18,175 nt of DNA from an uncultured Clostridia bacterium. GTDB taxonomy: Bacteria > Bacillota > Clostridia > TANB77 > CAG-508. The stretch lies in contig CAORJJ010000028.1 in assembly GCA_948517135.1 (NCBI GenBank), positions 1 to 18,175 of the forward strand. The letters are read 5' to 3'. The notes beneath the pieces are model-generated. The model worked only from the letters and a program-made list of their open reading frames with translations. It was not told the origin of the DNA and ran no database searches. The translations under genes and the position numbers were made by a program. Position 1 is the stretch's first letter. Every line of letters starts with the position of its first letter. This document shows positions 7,866 to 16,200 of this stretch, in pieces.

Positions 7866-9116
7866 ATGGAAAACAACACTCAGATGATGGAAACAACTAT
7901 GAACACGACTGTACAGGCTCCTGATGTAAGCGCTATTGGTCTGAATATATCTGTTCCTAAAACTGCAACAGATATCGTTCCACTCAACCACCAGCAGGCT
8001 CTTTCAGCCTATTCTGAAGCAGAGCGGCAGGAAATCATAGCCCTTGCTGATAGTATTGATGTCCGAAAAACAGAAAATGTTATGAGCTATGGTTCTGTGG
8101 CATTAAAAAGAACTTTTGACCAGTGCGGAAATTTCCTGAAAGACGAAAGAGGATCTCATGCAGATCAGGAAGTTATTTCACGAGTAATTGACCTCTCAAA
8201 AAAAGCTTCCAACAGCTATGATGATTTCAATCTTGTTCTTCAGGAACCTGGTCTTTTCCAGAAGTTCTTACTTAAGCTCACAAGCGGTTCTAAAGGCAAC
8301 TCACGGACAGACAAGATTCAAAAGAGTGCAGTAACTAGTTACAAGCTCTTAGTTGAGTTGAAGACATCCTGTGATTCCTGGATTACTATGCTCAAAGATG
8401 CGATGGGAGATATCACAGATTCTGCTTATAGCGATGTTGAAACAATTTCCCTGCTTGAAAAATATATCATTGCAGGAAAAATTGCAGAAGACCGAATTGT
8501 TGGCGAAATGAAAGCAATTCAGGATCAGCATCAGCAGACTGGAATGGCACAGTATGCACATGATTACCAGCAACTCAAGGAAGGTCATGACATTTTTACA
8601 ATAACTATGAACAACCTTGAGAAGTCTCGAATTATGTACTATTTAAGTGTAGGCCAGTTATCTCTTATTAAGAAGAGTAACATTGATGTCCAGATTGCAA
8701 TCAACACACAGGTTAATAACAGTATGGCACTTGTAGGTCAGCAGCTCAGAAATGCTCTGTTGAATGCCAAAACACGAGAAGTGCTCGAAGGGCAGAATGC
8801 AATTGTAAGACTGAATGACGAGCTCATCAAGGATGTAAGCCAGTCTGTTGGAATGACAGCAGAGCAGGCTGAAAAAGCAATGTATGCCAGTTTCTATAAC
8901 ACAGATGCTGCCAAAACTGCGGTTACAGCGGTTATTAGTAGCTGTGAAAACATCAAGAAGGTCGCAGGCGATATGCTACCGAAGATGAAAGCTGATCTTA
9001 CTGAGCTTAACGGCTTGATCGAACAGCTTGAACCTGTTGTCGGAACATCTATTGAAACTTTAAACAATGAACCCAGCAAAACTCCAACTGGAGGAAATGC
9101 AAGTCTGCAATTTTGA
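7866..9116 (+). CDS. TelA family protein (toxic anion resistance family)
   Basis: A 416-residue, almost wholly helical protein of the TelA family, near the usual 350-420 residues. Residues 1-42 are a polar, probably flexible leader. From about 43 on, long amphipathic helices follow. Family-like stretches include YGSVAL (75-80), SLLEKYIIAGK, and the region from YLSVGQLSLIKKSNIDVQ through NSMALVGQQLRNALLNAK to LNDELIKDVSQ. TelA proteins are linked to tellurite and other toxic-compound resistance and cell-envelope stress; the molecular activity is not established. The tail (NEPSKTPTGGNASLQF) is polar. The start follows ggagg (7854-7858) by seven bases. Codon use differs sharply from secA: Gln is mostly CAG, with frequent CTC, CGG and CGA, and visibly higher GC. 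It is separated from the downstream operon by its own terminator, so it can be made in excess over its partners. Confidence 0.85.
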   Translation: MENNTQMMETTMNTTVQAPDVSAIGLNISVPKTATDIVPLNHQQALSAYSEAERQEIIALADSIDVRKTENVMSYGSVALKRTFDQCGNFLKDERGSHADQEVISRVIDLSKKASNSYDDFNLVLQEPGLFQKFLLKLTSGSKGNSRTDKIQKSAVTSYKLLVELKTSCDSWITMLKDAMGDITDSAYSDVETISLLEKYIIAGKIAEDRIVGEMKAIQDQHQQTGMAQYAHDYQQLKEGHDIFTITMNNLEKSRIMYYLSVGQLSLIKKSNIDVQIAINTQVNNSMALVGQQLRNALLNAKTREVLEGQNAIVRLNDELIKDVSQSVGMTAEQAEKAMYASFYNTDAAKTAVTAVISSCENIKKVAGDMLPKMKADLTELNGLIEQLEPVVGTSIETLNNEPSKTPTGGNASLQF

Positions 9117-9133
9117 TTTCAGACAATCCTAAT

Positions 9134-9170
9134 AAAAGAGGCGAATTTCAAAAGAAATCCGCCTCTTTTT
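9134..9170 (+). terminator. Intrinsic terminator after the TelA-family gene
   Basis: The sequence aaaagaggcgaattt (9134-9148) pairs with aaatccgcctctttt (9155-9169) with a single A-C mismatch, around a six-base loop and ending in T. It begins 17 bases after the stop codon and separates the TelA gene from the phosphatase operon. The GC core of the stem stands out from the resident terminators to the left. Confidence 0.88.
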
Positions 9171-9186
9171 ATTTAGTTGGAAACTA

Positions 9187-9215
9187 TTGTAATTTACATA
9201 ATGTTGTGATATAAT
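9187..9215 (+). promoter_or_regulatory. Predicted sigma-A promoter of the phosphatase-kinase operon
   Basis: -35 TTGTAA (9187-9192, four of six consensus), 17-base spacer, and exact -10 TATAAT (9210-9215), preceded by TGA as an extended -10. The leader would be about 43 bases to the ATG at 9265. The weaker -35 compared with the promoter at 7782-7810 suggests lower expression than the TelA gene. Confidence 0.72.
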
Positions 9216-9264
9216 ATTATTGTTATTTCTAAAAATATATATTTGGAAAGGAGAAAAGAGAAAT

Positions 9265-9951
9265 ATGATTATATCTTCTCAGGGATTTGGTCACTACACA
9301 GATGGTATTAACAACCAGGATTTGGGTATTGAGCATGACAAGATGCTTCTTCTTTTAGATGGATGCACTGCAGCAAAATATTCCGATTCCGGAGTCCGGC
9401 TGTTTGGTCAGCTTTTCTCAAGAAAGGGGGATTGTGATAGCTTAGAAAAATTTGAAGATAATGTAAAAAGTGTCTTTGATGATATTATCAGACTGTCAGC
9501 AAGATATTATGCAACACGTGAAGAACTTGAAAAAGACTTCATTATGGAAAATCTTTTGTTTACAATCATAGCTTGTTTTGAAACAGAAGATAAGTACGTT
9601 GTGAAACTCTTTGGAGATGGATACATCGTTACTCAAAATGTAAAAGGATTGATTAGCTACATTAAATTTGCATATGGAAAATGCCCACCATACTTTGCAT
9701 ATAGGTACTGTCAGACAGCACCTATAAATTTCCAAACAAATGACTTTAAAACTTTTATATTTGACAAAAAGTCATTTAGTAAGGTTCTAATTGCTTCTGA
9801 TGGACTTATGCCTATAGCAAAAGGTGCTTTTAGAGATTTAGATACAGGTATTGCAACTGGAAATTTTTCCTTGCTTGAAACACTTATCAGAGAGCAAAGA
9901 ATGCGTTTCTTTGACGATGTCACAATTCTAACATTTGGAGGTAAAAATTAA
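9265..9951 (+). CDS. PP2C-type Ser/Thr protein phosphatase (YegK-like)
   Basis: A 228-residue metal-dependent phosphatase of the PP2C family, close to a minimal catalytic domain. Motifs in order: NNQD (16-19); LLLDGC with the metal-binding D32 and G33; the FTIIACF strand (99-105) in place of the usual TT motif; GDG (117-119); ASDGLMP with D179; and FFDDVTILTF with D217, D218 and T220. All principal metal-binding aspartates are present, so it should be active. The ATG at 9265 is chosen because gaaaggagaaaag precedes it; an upstream in-frame codon at 9220 lacks such a site. It is the first gene of the operon, and its TAA stop overlaps the next ATG by one base (TAATG), so the two are translationally coupled. 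Inferred role: reverses phosphorylation by the kinase encoded at the end of the operon. Confidence 0.88.
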   Translation: MIISSQGFGHYTDGINNQDLGIEHDKMLLLLDGCTAAKYSDSGVRLFGQLFSRKGDCDSLEKFEDNVKSVFDDIIRLSARYYATREELEKDFIMENLLFTIIACFETEDKYVVKLFGDGYIVTQNVKGLISYIKFAYGKCPPYFAYRYCQTAPINFQTNDFKTFIFDKKSFSKVLIASDGLMPIAKGAFRDLDTGIATGNFSLLETLIREQRMRFFDDVTILTFGGKN

Positions 9952-10898
9952 TGGGTATATTCTCAAAAAATAAAAAAGCGAATGAAAAGAAGGGTGCAAG
10001 TCTACACGAACCAGCAAAACAGTTGGTTGATCAGAAAAAAACTGTCACTATAAAACCTGACGTTTCTACAACCGTAGCAGAAGAAAAGCCAAAGTTACCT
10101 GAAAAGCAGGTGCAATCTGAAATTAAAACTGCTCAGGTTTCTAAGGTTACTGATACAAATTTGGAGTTTCAAATGATGTATGGTTTGGAAAGTGTTGCAG
10201 AAGAGTTGCCACCTGAGGTAGAAAAAACTGTTGGAAAAACTATAAGTACAGTTTCTGAACCTGCTACAACAGCAGTAAAAACAACTGAAGGATCTAAACC
10301 ATTAGAAATAATACCTGGTGGTGGATTCAGTAGCTACACAAAAAAAATTTTTCCTAAACCACCAGTAAAGCGGTTTGTAAACAAGCAACTTACTATCATT
10401 CTGATAGAAAATACTGTGAAAATGTTACAGGAAAAAGATAAAATTGTGCAACTTGTAGAAAGTTTTACTCAATCAGACATGGTATGTGTTATAAACTATG
10501 GAGAAAAAATTACACAAAGTGAAATCTTTGAAATTTCCTCCACTCAAAAGCCAAACATTTCATTCGATGAAATGACTGGTGAAAAAGTACGTTTTTTTGA
10601 TGCTTTGGTTAAACTTGAAAAATTAGTTTCCAGTAAATACTATGCAACTGAAGAGAAACCTACTGAAAATGTACTGATTGATAGAATCAGAGTAATTGGT
10701 ATTGGTACTTGCATAGACAACTGTTCTATTACCCCAAAAGAAACAGCTTTAGAATGTTTCGAAAAAATTGCAAGTAAAACCAAAGTTGTAAACAAATACT
10801 TCTGTCTCACAGATGAATATTTTGTAAATGCAGCTGAAATCGGTTTTCATTCAATCGGTGCCATTTGCAGAGAATATCAGCAAAGATTGGAGGATTAA
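9951..10898 (+). CDS. Protein with degenerate vWA-like domain and disordered N-terminus
   Basis: A 315-residue protein. Residues 1-140 are Lys/Glu/Pro/Thr/Val-rich and probably disordered, with a short MGIFSKNKK start. Residues 146-310 follow a von Willebrand A-like pattern: a hydrophobic first strand (LTIILIEN, 147-154), a helix, MVCVINYG (177-184), RFFDALVKLEKLV (214-226) where the MIDAS threonine segment would be, RIRVIGIGT (245-253), and a last strand and helix SIGAICREYQQRL. The D-x-S-x-S metal site is replaced by E-N-T-V-K (153-157), and no aspartate-glycine loop replaces the third metal ligand, so it probably cannot bind metal in the usual way. The start overlaps the phosphatase stop, and ggagg (9937-9941) precedes it. 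Likely a non-metal-binding adaptor or scaffold of the neighbouring vWA protein. The fold call is by pattern only. Confidence 0.72.
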   Translation: MGIFSKNKKANEKKGASLHEPAKQLVDQKKTVTIKPDVSTTVAEEKPKLPEKQVQSEIKTAQVSKVTDTNLEFQMMYGLESVAEELPPEVEKTVGKTISTVSEPATTAVKTTEGSKPLEIIPGGGFSSYTKKIFPKPPVKRFVNKQLTIILIENTVKMLQEKDKIVQLVESFTQSDMVCVINYGEKITQSEIFEISSTQKPNISFDEMTGEKVRFFDALVKLEKLVSSKYYATEEKPTENVLIDRIRVIGIGTCIDNCSITPKETALECFEKIASKTKVVNKYFCLTDEYFVNAAEIGFHSIGAICREYQQRLED

Positions 10899-10901
10899 AC
10901 A

Positions 10902-12419
10902 GTGACATTCATGGAAAAATTTTATCAATTCATTAATGCCATTTTTTTCCGGATTTCTGGTAAGGAAATAGGAAACATCTCACCGCAACTTGAATTAGAA
11001 TCAGGTTCTGAAGTAGATCAGGCAACCTCTTCTGATACATCTAAAGATGAAATTTCGGAAGACTCATTAGAAGAAAGAATAAATGTTGCCAAAAGGACAC
11101 TACTTACAAAACTTTACTCGCTTGAACAAGAAATTGCTGTATTCGAAAGTGATTTTCCTAACGAATACAATGAGTTTTTTCAGAGAATTGAATCTTTAAG
11201 AGCTTCATACAACTCGAGTTTGGATGAGTTAAAAAAGTTATTAACTTTTGAAATCGATCCTGATACAGACACAACCAAAATCGATGAAGTAGTTAGGCTT
11301 GAAAAAGACATTCACAATTTCATTGAACACACAGTAAAGTTTCACATTATCTCAAAACGTTTACAACAATTAATAAAAAAATTGAATATTTTATACAACG
11401 TTTCTATTTTTCATTCAAAAGAATGTGAAAGGGAAAAAGTTTGCACACAACTTGAATATGCAATCCAATCTGAGAGAAAGATTGTCCAAGAATTCAAAAA
11501 CAGTCATTATGTTTTAGCAGATAAGCACCTCAAAGAGCGGATTATAGAGTTACTTTCATATGTAGATTATGAAATTTTCAAATCCAGCATACGTAGTTCT
11601 CATATCCAGCCAAAAGATTTGCTTAACAGATCTGTAATGATAGCTGATTTTGATGAGTTCAATTATGTAACAGCATATATTGCTTTCATAAAAGATGAAT
11701 TCTCAGATTTACTTGAACTTTTGCCTTTGATTTCTGATGAGGAATGTTACAAAGTTTTAAAAAAGAAGTCAGAAAAAATCCTTGCTTGCCTCACATATTC
11801 TGAAGATTTCAAAACGGTTCTGTTAGAACCGCAATTTTGGGAGGAATTATTGGCTTTTGAGTCAAATTTACTCGAAATGCTGAAAATGTGTGGAGTGGAA
11901 AAAGAAAAAGTTAAGGTAAAATTGATTGGTAAAATGGATATAACAGTAGTCGAAAAAGACGTATTAGTTTCTCCAGTTACCAATGCCAATGTAGCCTTAG
12001 TAGGCATTTTTGCAACAACACATGATGAACGTGTTCTGTTACTCATAAAACTACTCAAAAATATGTCTAAAGATATCACTTACAAGGAAATATACTTCTT
12101 ATCATTGCTTTTCGATGCTATTGAAGTAATACAAAGTATCCCAAATGATTTGATAAAGCACATTGATAAGTATATTACCAAGTACCCATACAACAAAAAA
12201 ACCATTATTAATCGGAAACAGGAAGTAATTAATGCTTCTAATAAGGAATATGTAGTTATTTTTAGTTTAGATAACTACGCAGAAGAAATTGTCAAAACAC
12301 TGAAAAATCTAAATCTTGATTTTAAAGTTGTAAATGGCAATGTATTCGTAAATTCTTTCTATTTTAATGGTTTAGACAATGTATTAAGTAGCCTGAAAAC
12401 AAATACACAAAACTTATAA
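10902..12419 (+). CDS. Helical protein of unknown function in the kinase-phosphatase operon
   Basis: A 505-residue protein I cannot place in a family. The GTG start at 10902 is preferred over the ATG at 10911: ggagga (10889-10894) lies seven bases before the GTG but 16 before the ATG. Residues 5-18 form a short amphipathic aromatic helix (EKFYQFINAIFFRI) that could touch the membrane or a partner. Residues 25-58 are acidic and Ser-rich. From about 58 to 230 come long heptad-like helices, probably coiled coil. Further helices run to about 340. The part from about 345 on has alternating strands and helices (VEKDVLVSPVTNANVALVGIFATT, EYVVIFSLDNYAEEIVKTLK), giving a small alpha/beta domain at the C-terminus. 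Only three bases separate it from the previous gene and 15 from the next, so it belongs to the same operon. Probably a structural or adaptor subunit. Confidence 0.8.
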   Translation: MTFMEKFYQFINAIFFRISGKEIGNISPQLELESGSEVDQATSSDTSKDEISEDSLEERINVAKRTLLTKLYSLEQEIAVFESDFPNEYNEFFQRIESLRASYNSSLDELKKLLTFEIDPDTDTTKIDEVVRLEKDIHNFIEHTVKFHIISKRLQQLIKKLNILYNVSIFHSKECEREKVCTQLEYAIQSERKIVQEFKNSHYVLADKHLKERIIELLSYVDYEIFKSSIRSSHIQPKDLLNRSVMIADFDEFNYVTAYIAFIKDEFSDLLELLPLISDEECYKVLKKKSEKILACLTYSEDFKTVLLEPQFWEELLAFESNLLEMLKMCGVEKEKVKVKLIGKMDITVVEKDVLVSPVTNANVALVGIFATTHDERVLLLIKLLKNMSKDITYKEIYFLSLLFDAIEVIQSIPNDLIKHIDKYITKYPYNKKTIINRKQEVINASNKEYVVIFSLDNYAEEIVKTLKNLNLDFKVVNGNVFVNSFYFNGLDNVLSSLKTNTQNL

Positions 12420-12434
12420 AACGGAGGTAATATT

Positions 12435-13142
12435 ATGTCTAACTTTTACAATTTTTCTTCTTCTGAGATCCACATTTTCCTGATTCTTCTTGACGCTTCT
12501 GGTTCTATGGAGGATGATGAGGCCAATGTAAGAAAAGGTCTTGAGATGTTCAAAGAAAGCTTTAACGATTTCTATTTATCTAATTCCATTGTTGTATCAA
12601 TTTGCAGGTTTGATAATGATTTTTATCCTGGATACTTTAGACCTGTAAAAGAAATGGATACTCGCTACTCAACAGATGGTGGAACAGCTCTTAACTATTG
12701 TCTCATCGAAGCCAAAAAATATCTTAACTCATATATCCGTGAAGTAGTTGAGCGTACAGGCGTACAGCCACAAGTAACTTTTGTTTGCATGTCTGATGGT
12801 TCACCATGCGGTGACAAAGCAAGTGATAGTAGTGGCAAAAATGCTATTGAAGAAATGAATTTTGCCAAGATTACAACTGCTTTTGCAGCTTTAGGAACCC
12901 AGATCAATGCACAGTTTGGTGTAGATCACGGATTTATGGCAAATATCGATGTAACAGACCGTACAGCACTTTTGAACTTCCTTGGTGTTGATCTTTCCAA
13001 TTCCTGTAAAGAACAGTCTCAGAGTTCAAAATCTCTTGGGGCTAGCTTCTTCAGCCAAACAGCTGAAACAAGTCAGTCTCAGGAATACTCTCAGGCAACT
13101 GCGCAGGCATTAGAAGATAACTCTTGGATTGGTGATATATAA
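12435..13142 (+). CDS. vWA domain protein with intact MIDAS (TerY/YegL-like)
   Basis: A 235-residue protein made of one von Willebrand A domain plus a short tail. The metal ion-dependent adhesion site is complete: D20-x-S22-x-S24 in LLDASGSM, T84 in DGGTAL, and D121 in CMSDGSP. Order and size match TerY/YegL-type vWA proteins, the partner of a PP2C phosphatase and a kinase in the TerY-P triad. Residues about 188-228 are unusually rich in Ser, Gln and Thr (EQSQSSKSLG, ETSQSQEYSQATAQ) and end with an acidic, Trp-containing NSWIGDI. This looks like a flexible tail that could be phosphorylated or bind a partner (inference). The ribosome binding site ggagg (12423-12427) is seven bases before the ATG. 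A hairpin lies between this gene and the kinase gene. Confidence 0.9.
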   Translation: MSNFYNFSSSEIHIFLILLDASGSMEDDEANVRKGLEMFKESFNDFYLSNSIVVSICRFDNDFYPGYFRPVKEMDTRYSTDGGTALNYCLIEAKKYLNSYIREVVERTGVQPQVTFVCMSDGSPCGDKASDSSGKNAIEEMNFAKITTAFAALGTQINAQFGVDHGFMANIDVTDRTALLNFLGVDLSNSCKEQSQSSKSLGASFFSQTAETSQSQEYSQATAQALEDNSWIGDI

Positions 13143-13170
13143 GATTTTTGATAACACGTTGACCAAATGT

Positions 13171-13195
13171 TGTGGGAGAACAATGTTCTCCCACA
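13171..13195 (+). promoter_or_regulatory. Perfect intercistronic hairpin between vWA and kinase genes
   Basis: The sequence tgtgggagaac (13171-13181) pairs over all 11 bases with gttctcccaca (13185-13195) around a three-base aat loop. No T-run follows (ttccataaaagg), so it is not a standard terminator. It ends nine bases before the kinase ribosome binding site (aaggaga, 13204-13210). It could mark an RNA processing site, protect the 3' end of the upstream message, or partly reduce readthrough, lowering kinase amounts relative to the preceding four proteins. The pairing is directly visible; the role is inferred. Confidence 0.8.
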
Positions 13196-13216
13196 TTCCA
13201 TAAAAGGAGAGAACTT

Positions 13217-16200
13217 ATGTACAATAAATTAAAAAAATTTGTTTTTAACAACTTTAGCAAAGGTTCTTATAATTTGGTTTCTAAGGTTGAAGGTAAAGAA
13301 GAGATTTATCTTAAAGATAACAAAATGGTAGTTCTGATAGAAGATGAAGAAGTTGGAAATCGCATTTTCGAAGTTGTAAAGGCCCTAAAAGAGTGGAAAG
13401 AACCTATTAAATCAAACCATGTTACTTTTAAGCTCACAGACTTTGTTACAAACAAATTTGGTATAGTAAAGATCTTATTTGCTAATGTAGAATTTTCTTT
13501 TGAATATAACTGGGATAAGCAGTCTCAGATTGAAAAACTTAGAGAACTAGTTTCATTTGCACATTCCATGCAGGAAAATGGCTATATTATTGATGATTCT
13601 ATCTTTGATAATGAAAATTGTACTAACCTTTCTGATTTTATTTCGTTTTTCAGTCCGAACAAAAATTTGGAAAGTTCTACAAACAATTGCCTAATAAAAT
13701 ATATTCACCATGTATTATCTTTGGATAAAATATTACCTTTTAATAAAAGCTTGGAGGAGTATTATCAACCAATTATTGCAGAAAATAAAATCTGCAATCT
13801 GGCAACAGATTTTCCATACCATATGCCAATAATACAAATGTGCTATAAGTACTGTAAAGATGGTATTGTTCCTGAAGACTTTGATTCGATTTTAAAAAAT
13901 GAAGGTTTAGAAGCTTACAATGCAGACTTTTATTCTTCAAAGCTTATTGTTAGCAAACCTGATCTTAGTGCCAATTTACCTGTAACAGAAACCACAGAAA
14001 CATATACTGTTTACAACAATTGCATAAAAATATATAACAAAATTTCTTCTGAATTTAGAGAGTTTTTGGAGGATAAATCTGGATTTATAAGAAATTGTAA
14101 TTTTTGTGTTGAAGAATCTTTTCACAATTGGATTATAGATTTTGAAGGAAATATTGTTGGATATGAGTATAAACTAAAAATTGATACAAGTAATCGTTTG
14201 GAAGTTTTTGCCAATGATTTTTGTAACCAGCGTGATATTCTTGATTTTGTTTCCAGAATAAGAAATTATATTCATAGTATAGTTGAAAGATCATATTCCG
14301 ATTTTGAAACCAATAAACATTCATTTAATATTGAAACTGATTTAGTAGTTTATCCGAACAATAATTTCAAAATTGTCAGCATAGACGCTTTATACAATTT
14401 AGTTTCTGATTGCCCGAAAAATATTGATGAAGAAATTACCATAGTATTTTTCAAACTGCTTCTTGCTTATTTGGAAAAAACATATGGAGAAATCGGTGAT
14501 AAAGCGGATTTATATGAGAAAAAAGAAGTTCGATATTTAAGCCCTATACTTGCAAAGGAATTTTGTAAGTTTGCTTTAAAACAAAATCATTGTCCTTGGG
14601 TTGCAAGTCCAGCATTAGATGAATTTATCAATAATGATATGAAATTCCTTAATGATACGTTAGCCATTGACAGCAATCTAATCTACAATCCAGATGATTC
14701 TATTTCATTTTTATTTGAACATGAAGTAAAAAAGAAATATGGAATAGAGCTTGAAAAAGGAGGAATGCAAACTCTACCTGATGGTAGAGTGGTAGTAACC
14801 TTATCTCGTAGGAAAAACATCTACAATATTCAAAACAAGGTTGAATCTTTAGAACGTGAAATCTTTCTAAAATTTAGAAACTTTAACAAGTATATAAATT
14901 TGGTAGAAATTTCCGAAATTATTTATTCTTTAGATTTGAACTCAGAAAATTTGTATCATGTTGTAGGATATGTAACAACACCATTTCTTGGTGAACCATT
15001 AACTATGTCTAAGCTTTTAAATTTCAACAACAAAGAAATTCTAAAAGTTGCTGGAATGTTGCTGAGTAATTTTGGTGTCTACTATATTGATTACTCTCAG
15101 ATAAATATTAATATTACTCATCATGATAATTCTGATGATACATTTTCATTCTATATTAATCCATTAGATGAAAATTTCAGAATTAACAATAGCAATTATA
15201 ACAACTCTGCAGAATATATTAAAGCGTTCTTTGATTTCTTAGTAAACAATGGTTACAATAAAAATGCATTTGTTGGCTTGGATTTGAGTGAATATGACAT
15301 TGGAAGTTATTTAATTTACTATGCATCAAAAATGAACACGTATTGTGAGGAACACAAAATCTACTATGATAGTAACTACGATATGTGTCCTGTATGCCAG
15401 ATAACTCGTTGCATTATTGATTGTGAGAATTTGGACAAACATTATACCAAAATCTTTGAGGATAAATATGCTATTCATTACAGATATCGTGCACATAACC
15501 TCAAAATTTATAAAGGTGATGGTATTGTTGATCTAAATGCACTTGAAAAAAATGTCAATAGAATAATCGAAAGAAATCTGTCCAGTAGTAGGCATAATTT
15601 ACAGCAGGAATGCTTTATTCCTTACAAAAAGGCTTTAGATAGTTCTAAAAAGTTTATTGGATATATTTATGATCCAATAGATTTTCAAAGTTCAGATTTC
15701 AATGATTTAAGTAACACTGAGAACTTAGAAAACTTGCCAAGAATCATGAGTTTAATTCGGTTAATATTACAGGTCAAAGAACTTATGTATTATGATTTTG
15801 GCTTTATTGAAAATCCATTTGGTAATGTTTTTTTAAGTAAAAATCATAAAAAGCAGGTGCAACTTGTTAATGTAGATTTTATTGGTAAAAAAACTTCGAA
15901 GAGGAGTATTTCAAAATGGACATATCGGTATATCTGTAACATAATTAATTCCGCCCCTAACATTGATCTTGATACTAGTAAGTTTGGGAATGATTTGGAT
16001 GATATTTTAGTTTCACTTCAAAGATACTCAAAAACTTTAACTATGTATTGTCCTATTCACAAAATTTATTATAGTGCAGAATATTTATTCTGTCCAAAAT
16101 GCGTGAATAAAGAGCAATTAAAGAACTTGGATATTGAATATGTAAAAGAATCCGAAATTTCTTCATGGAAGATCTTTAACAAAGGCGGTGAATCTATTAT

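Noticed and set aside
7584..7991. Minus-strand open reading frame of 135 codons spanning the secA end and the TelA start
   Set aside because: It overlaps two well supported genes, crosses a terminator and promoter, and has no ribosome binding site or recognisable domain.
13172..13216. Upstream GTG start for the giant kinase, adding 15 residues
   Set aside because: The extension lies inside the perfect hairpin and has no ribosome binding site, whereas the ATG at 13217 is preceded by aaggaga at good distance.
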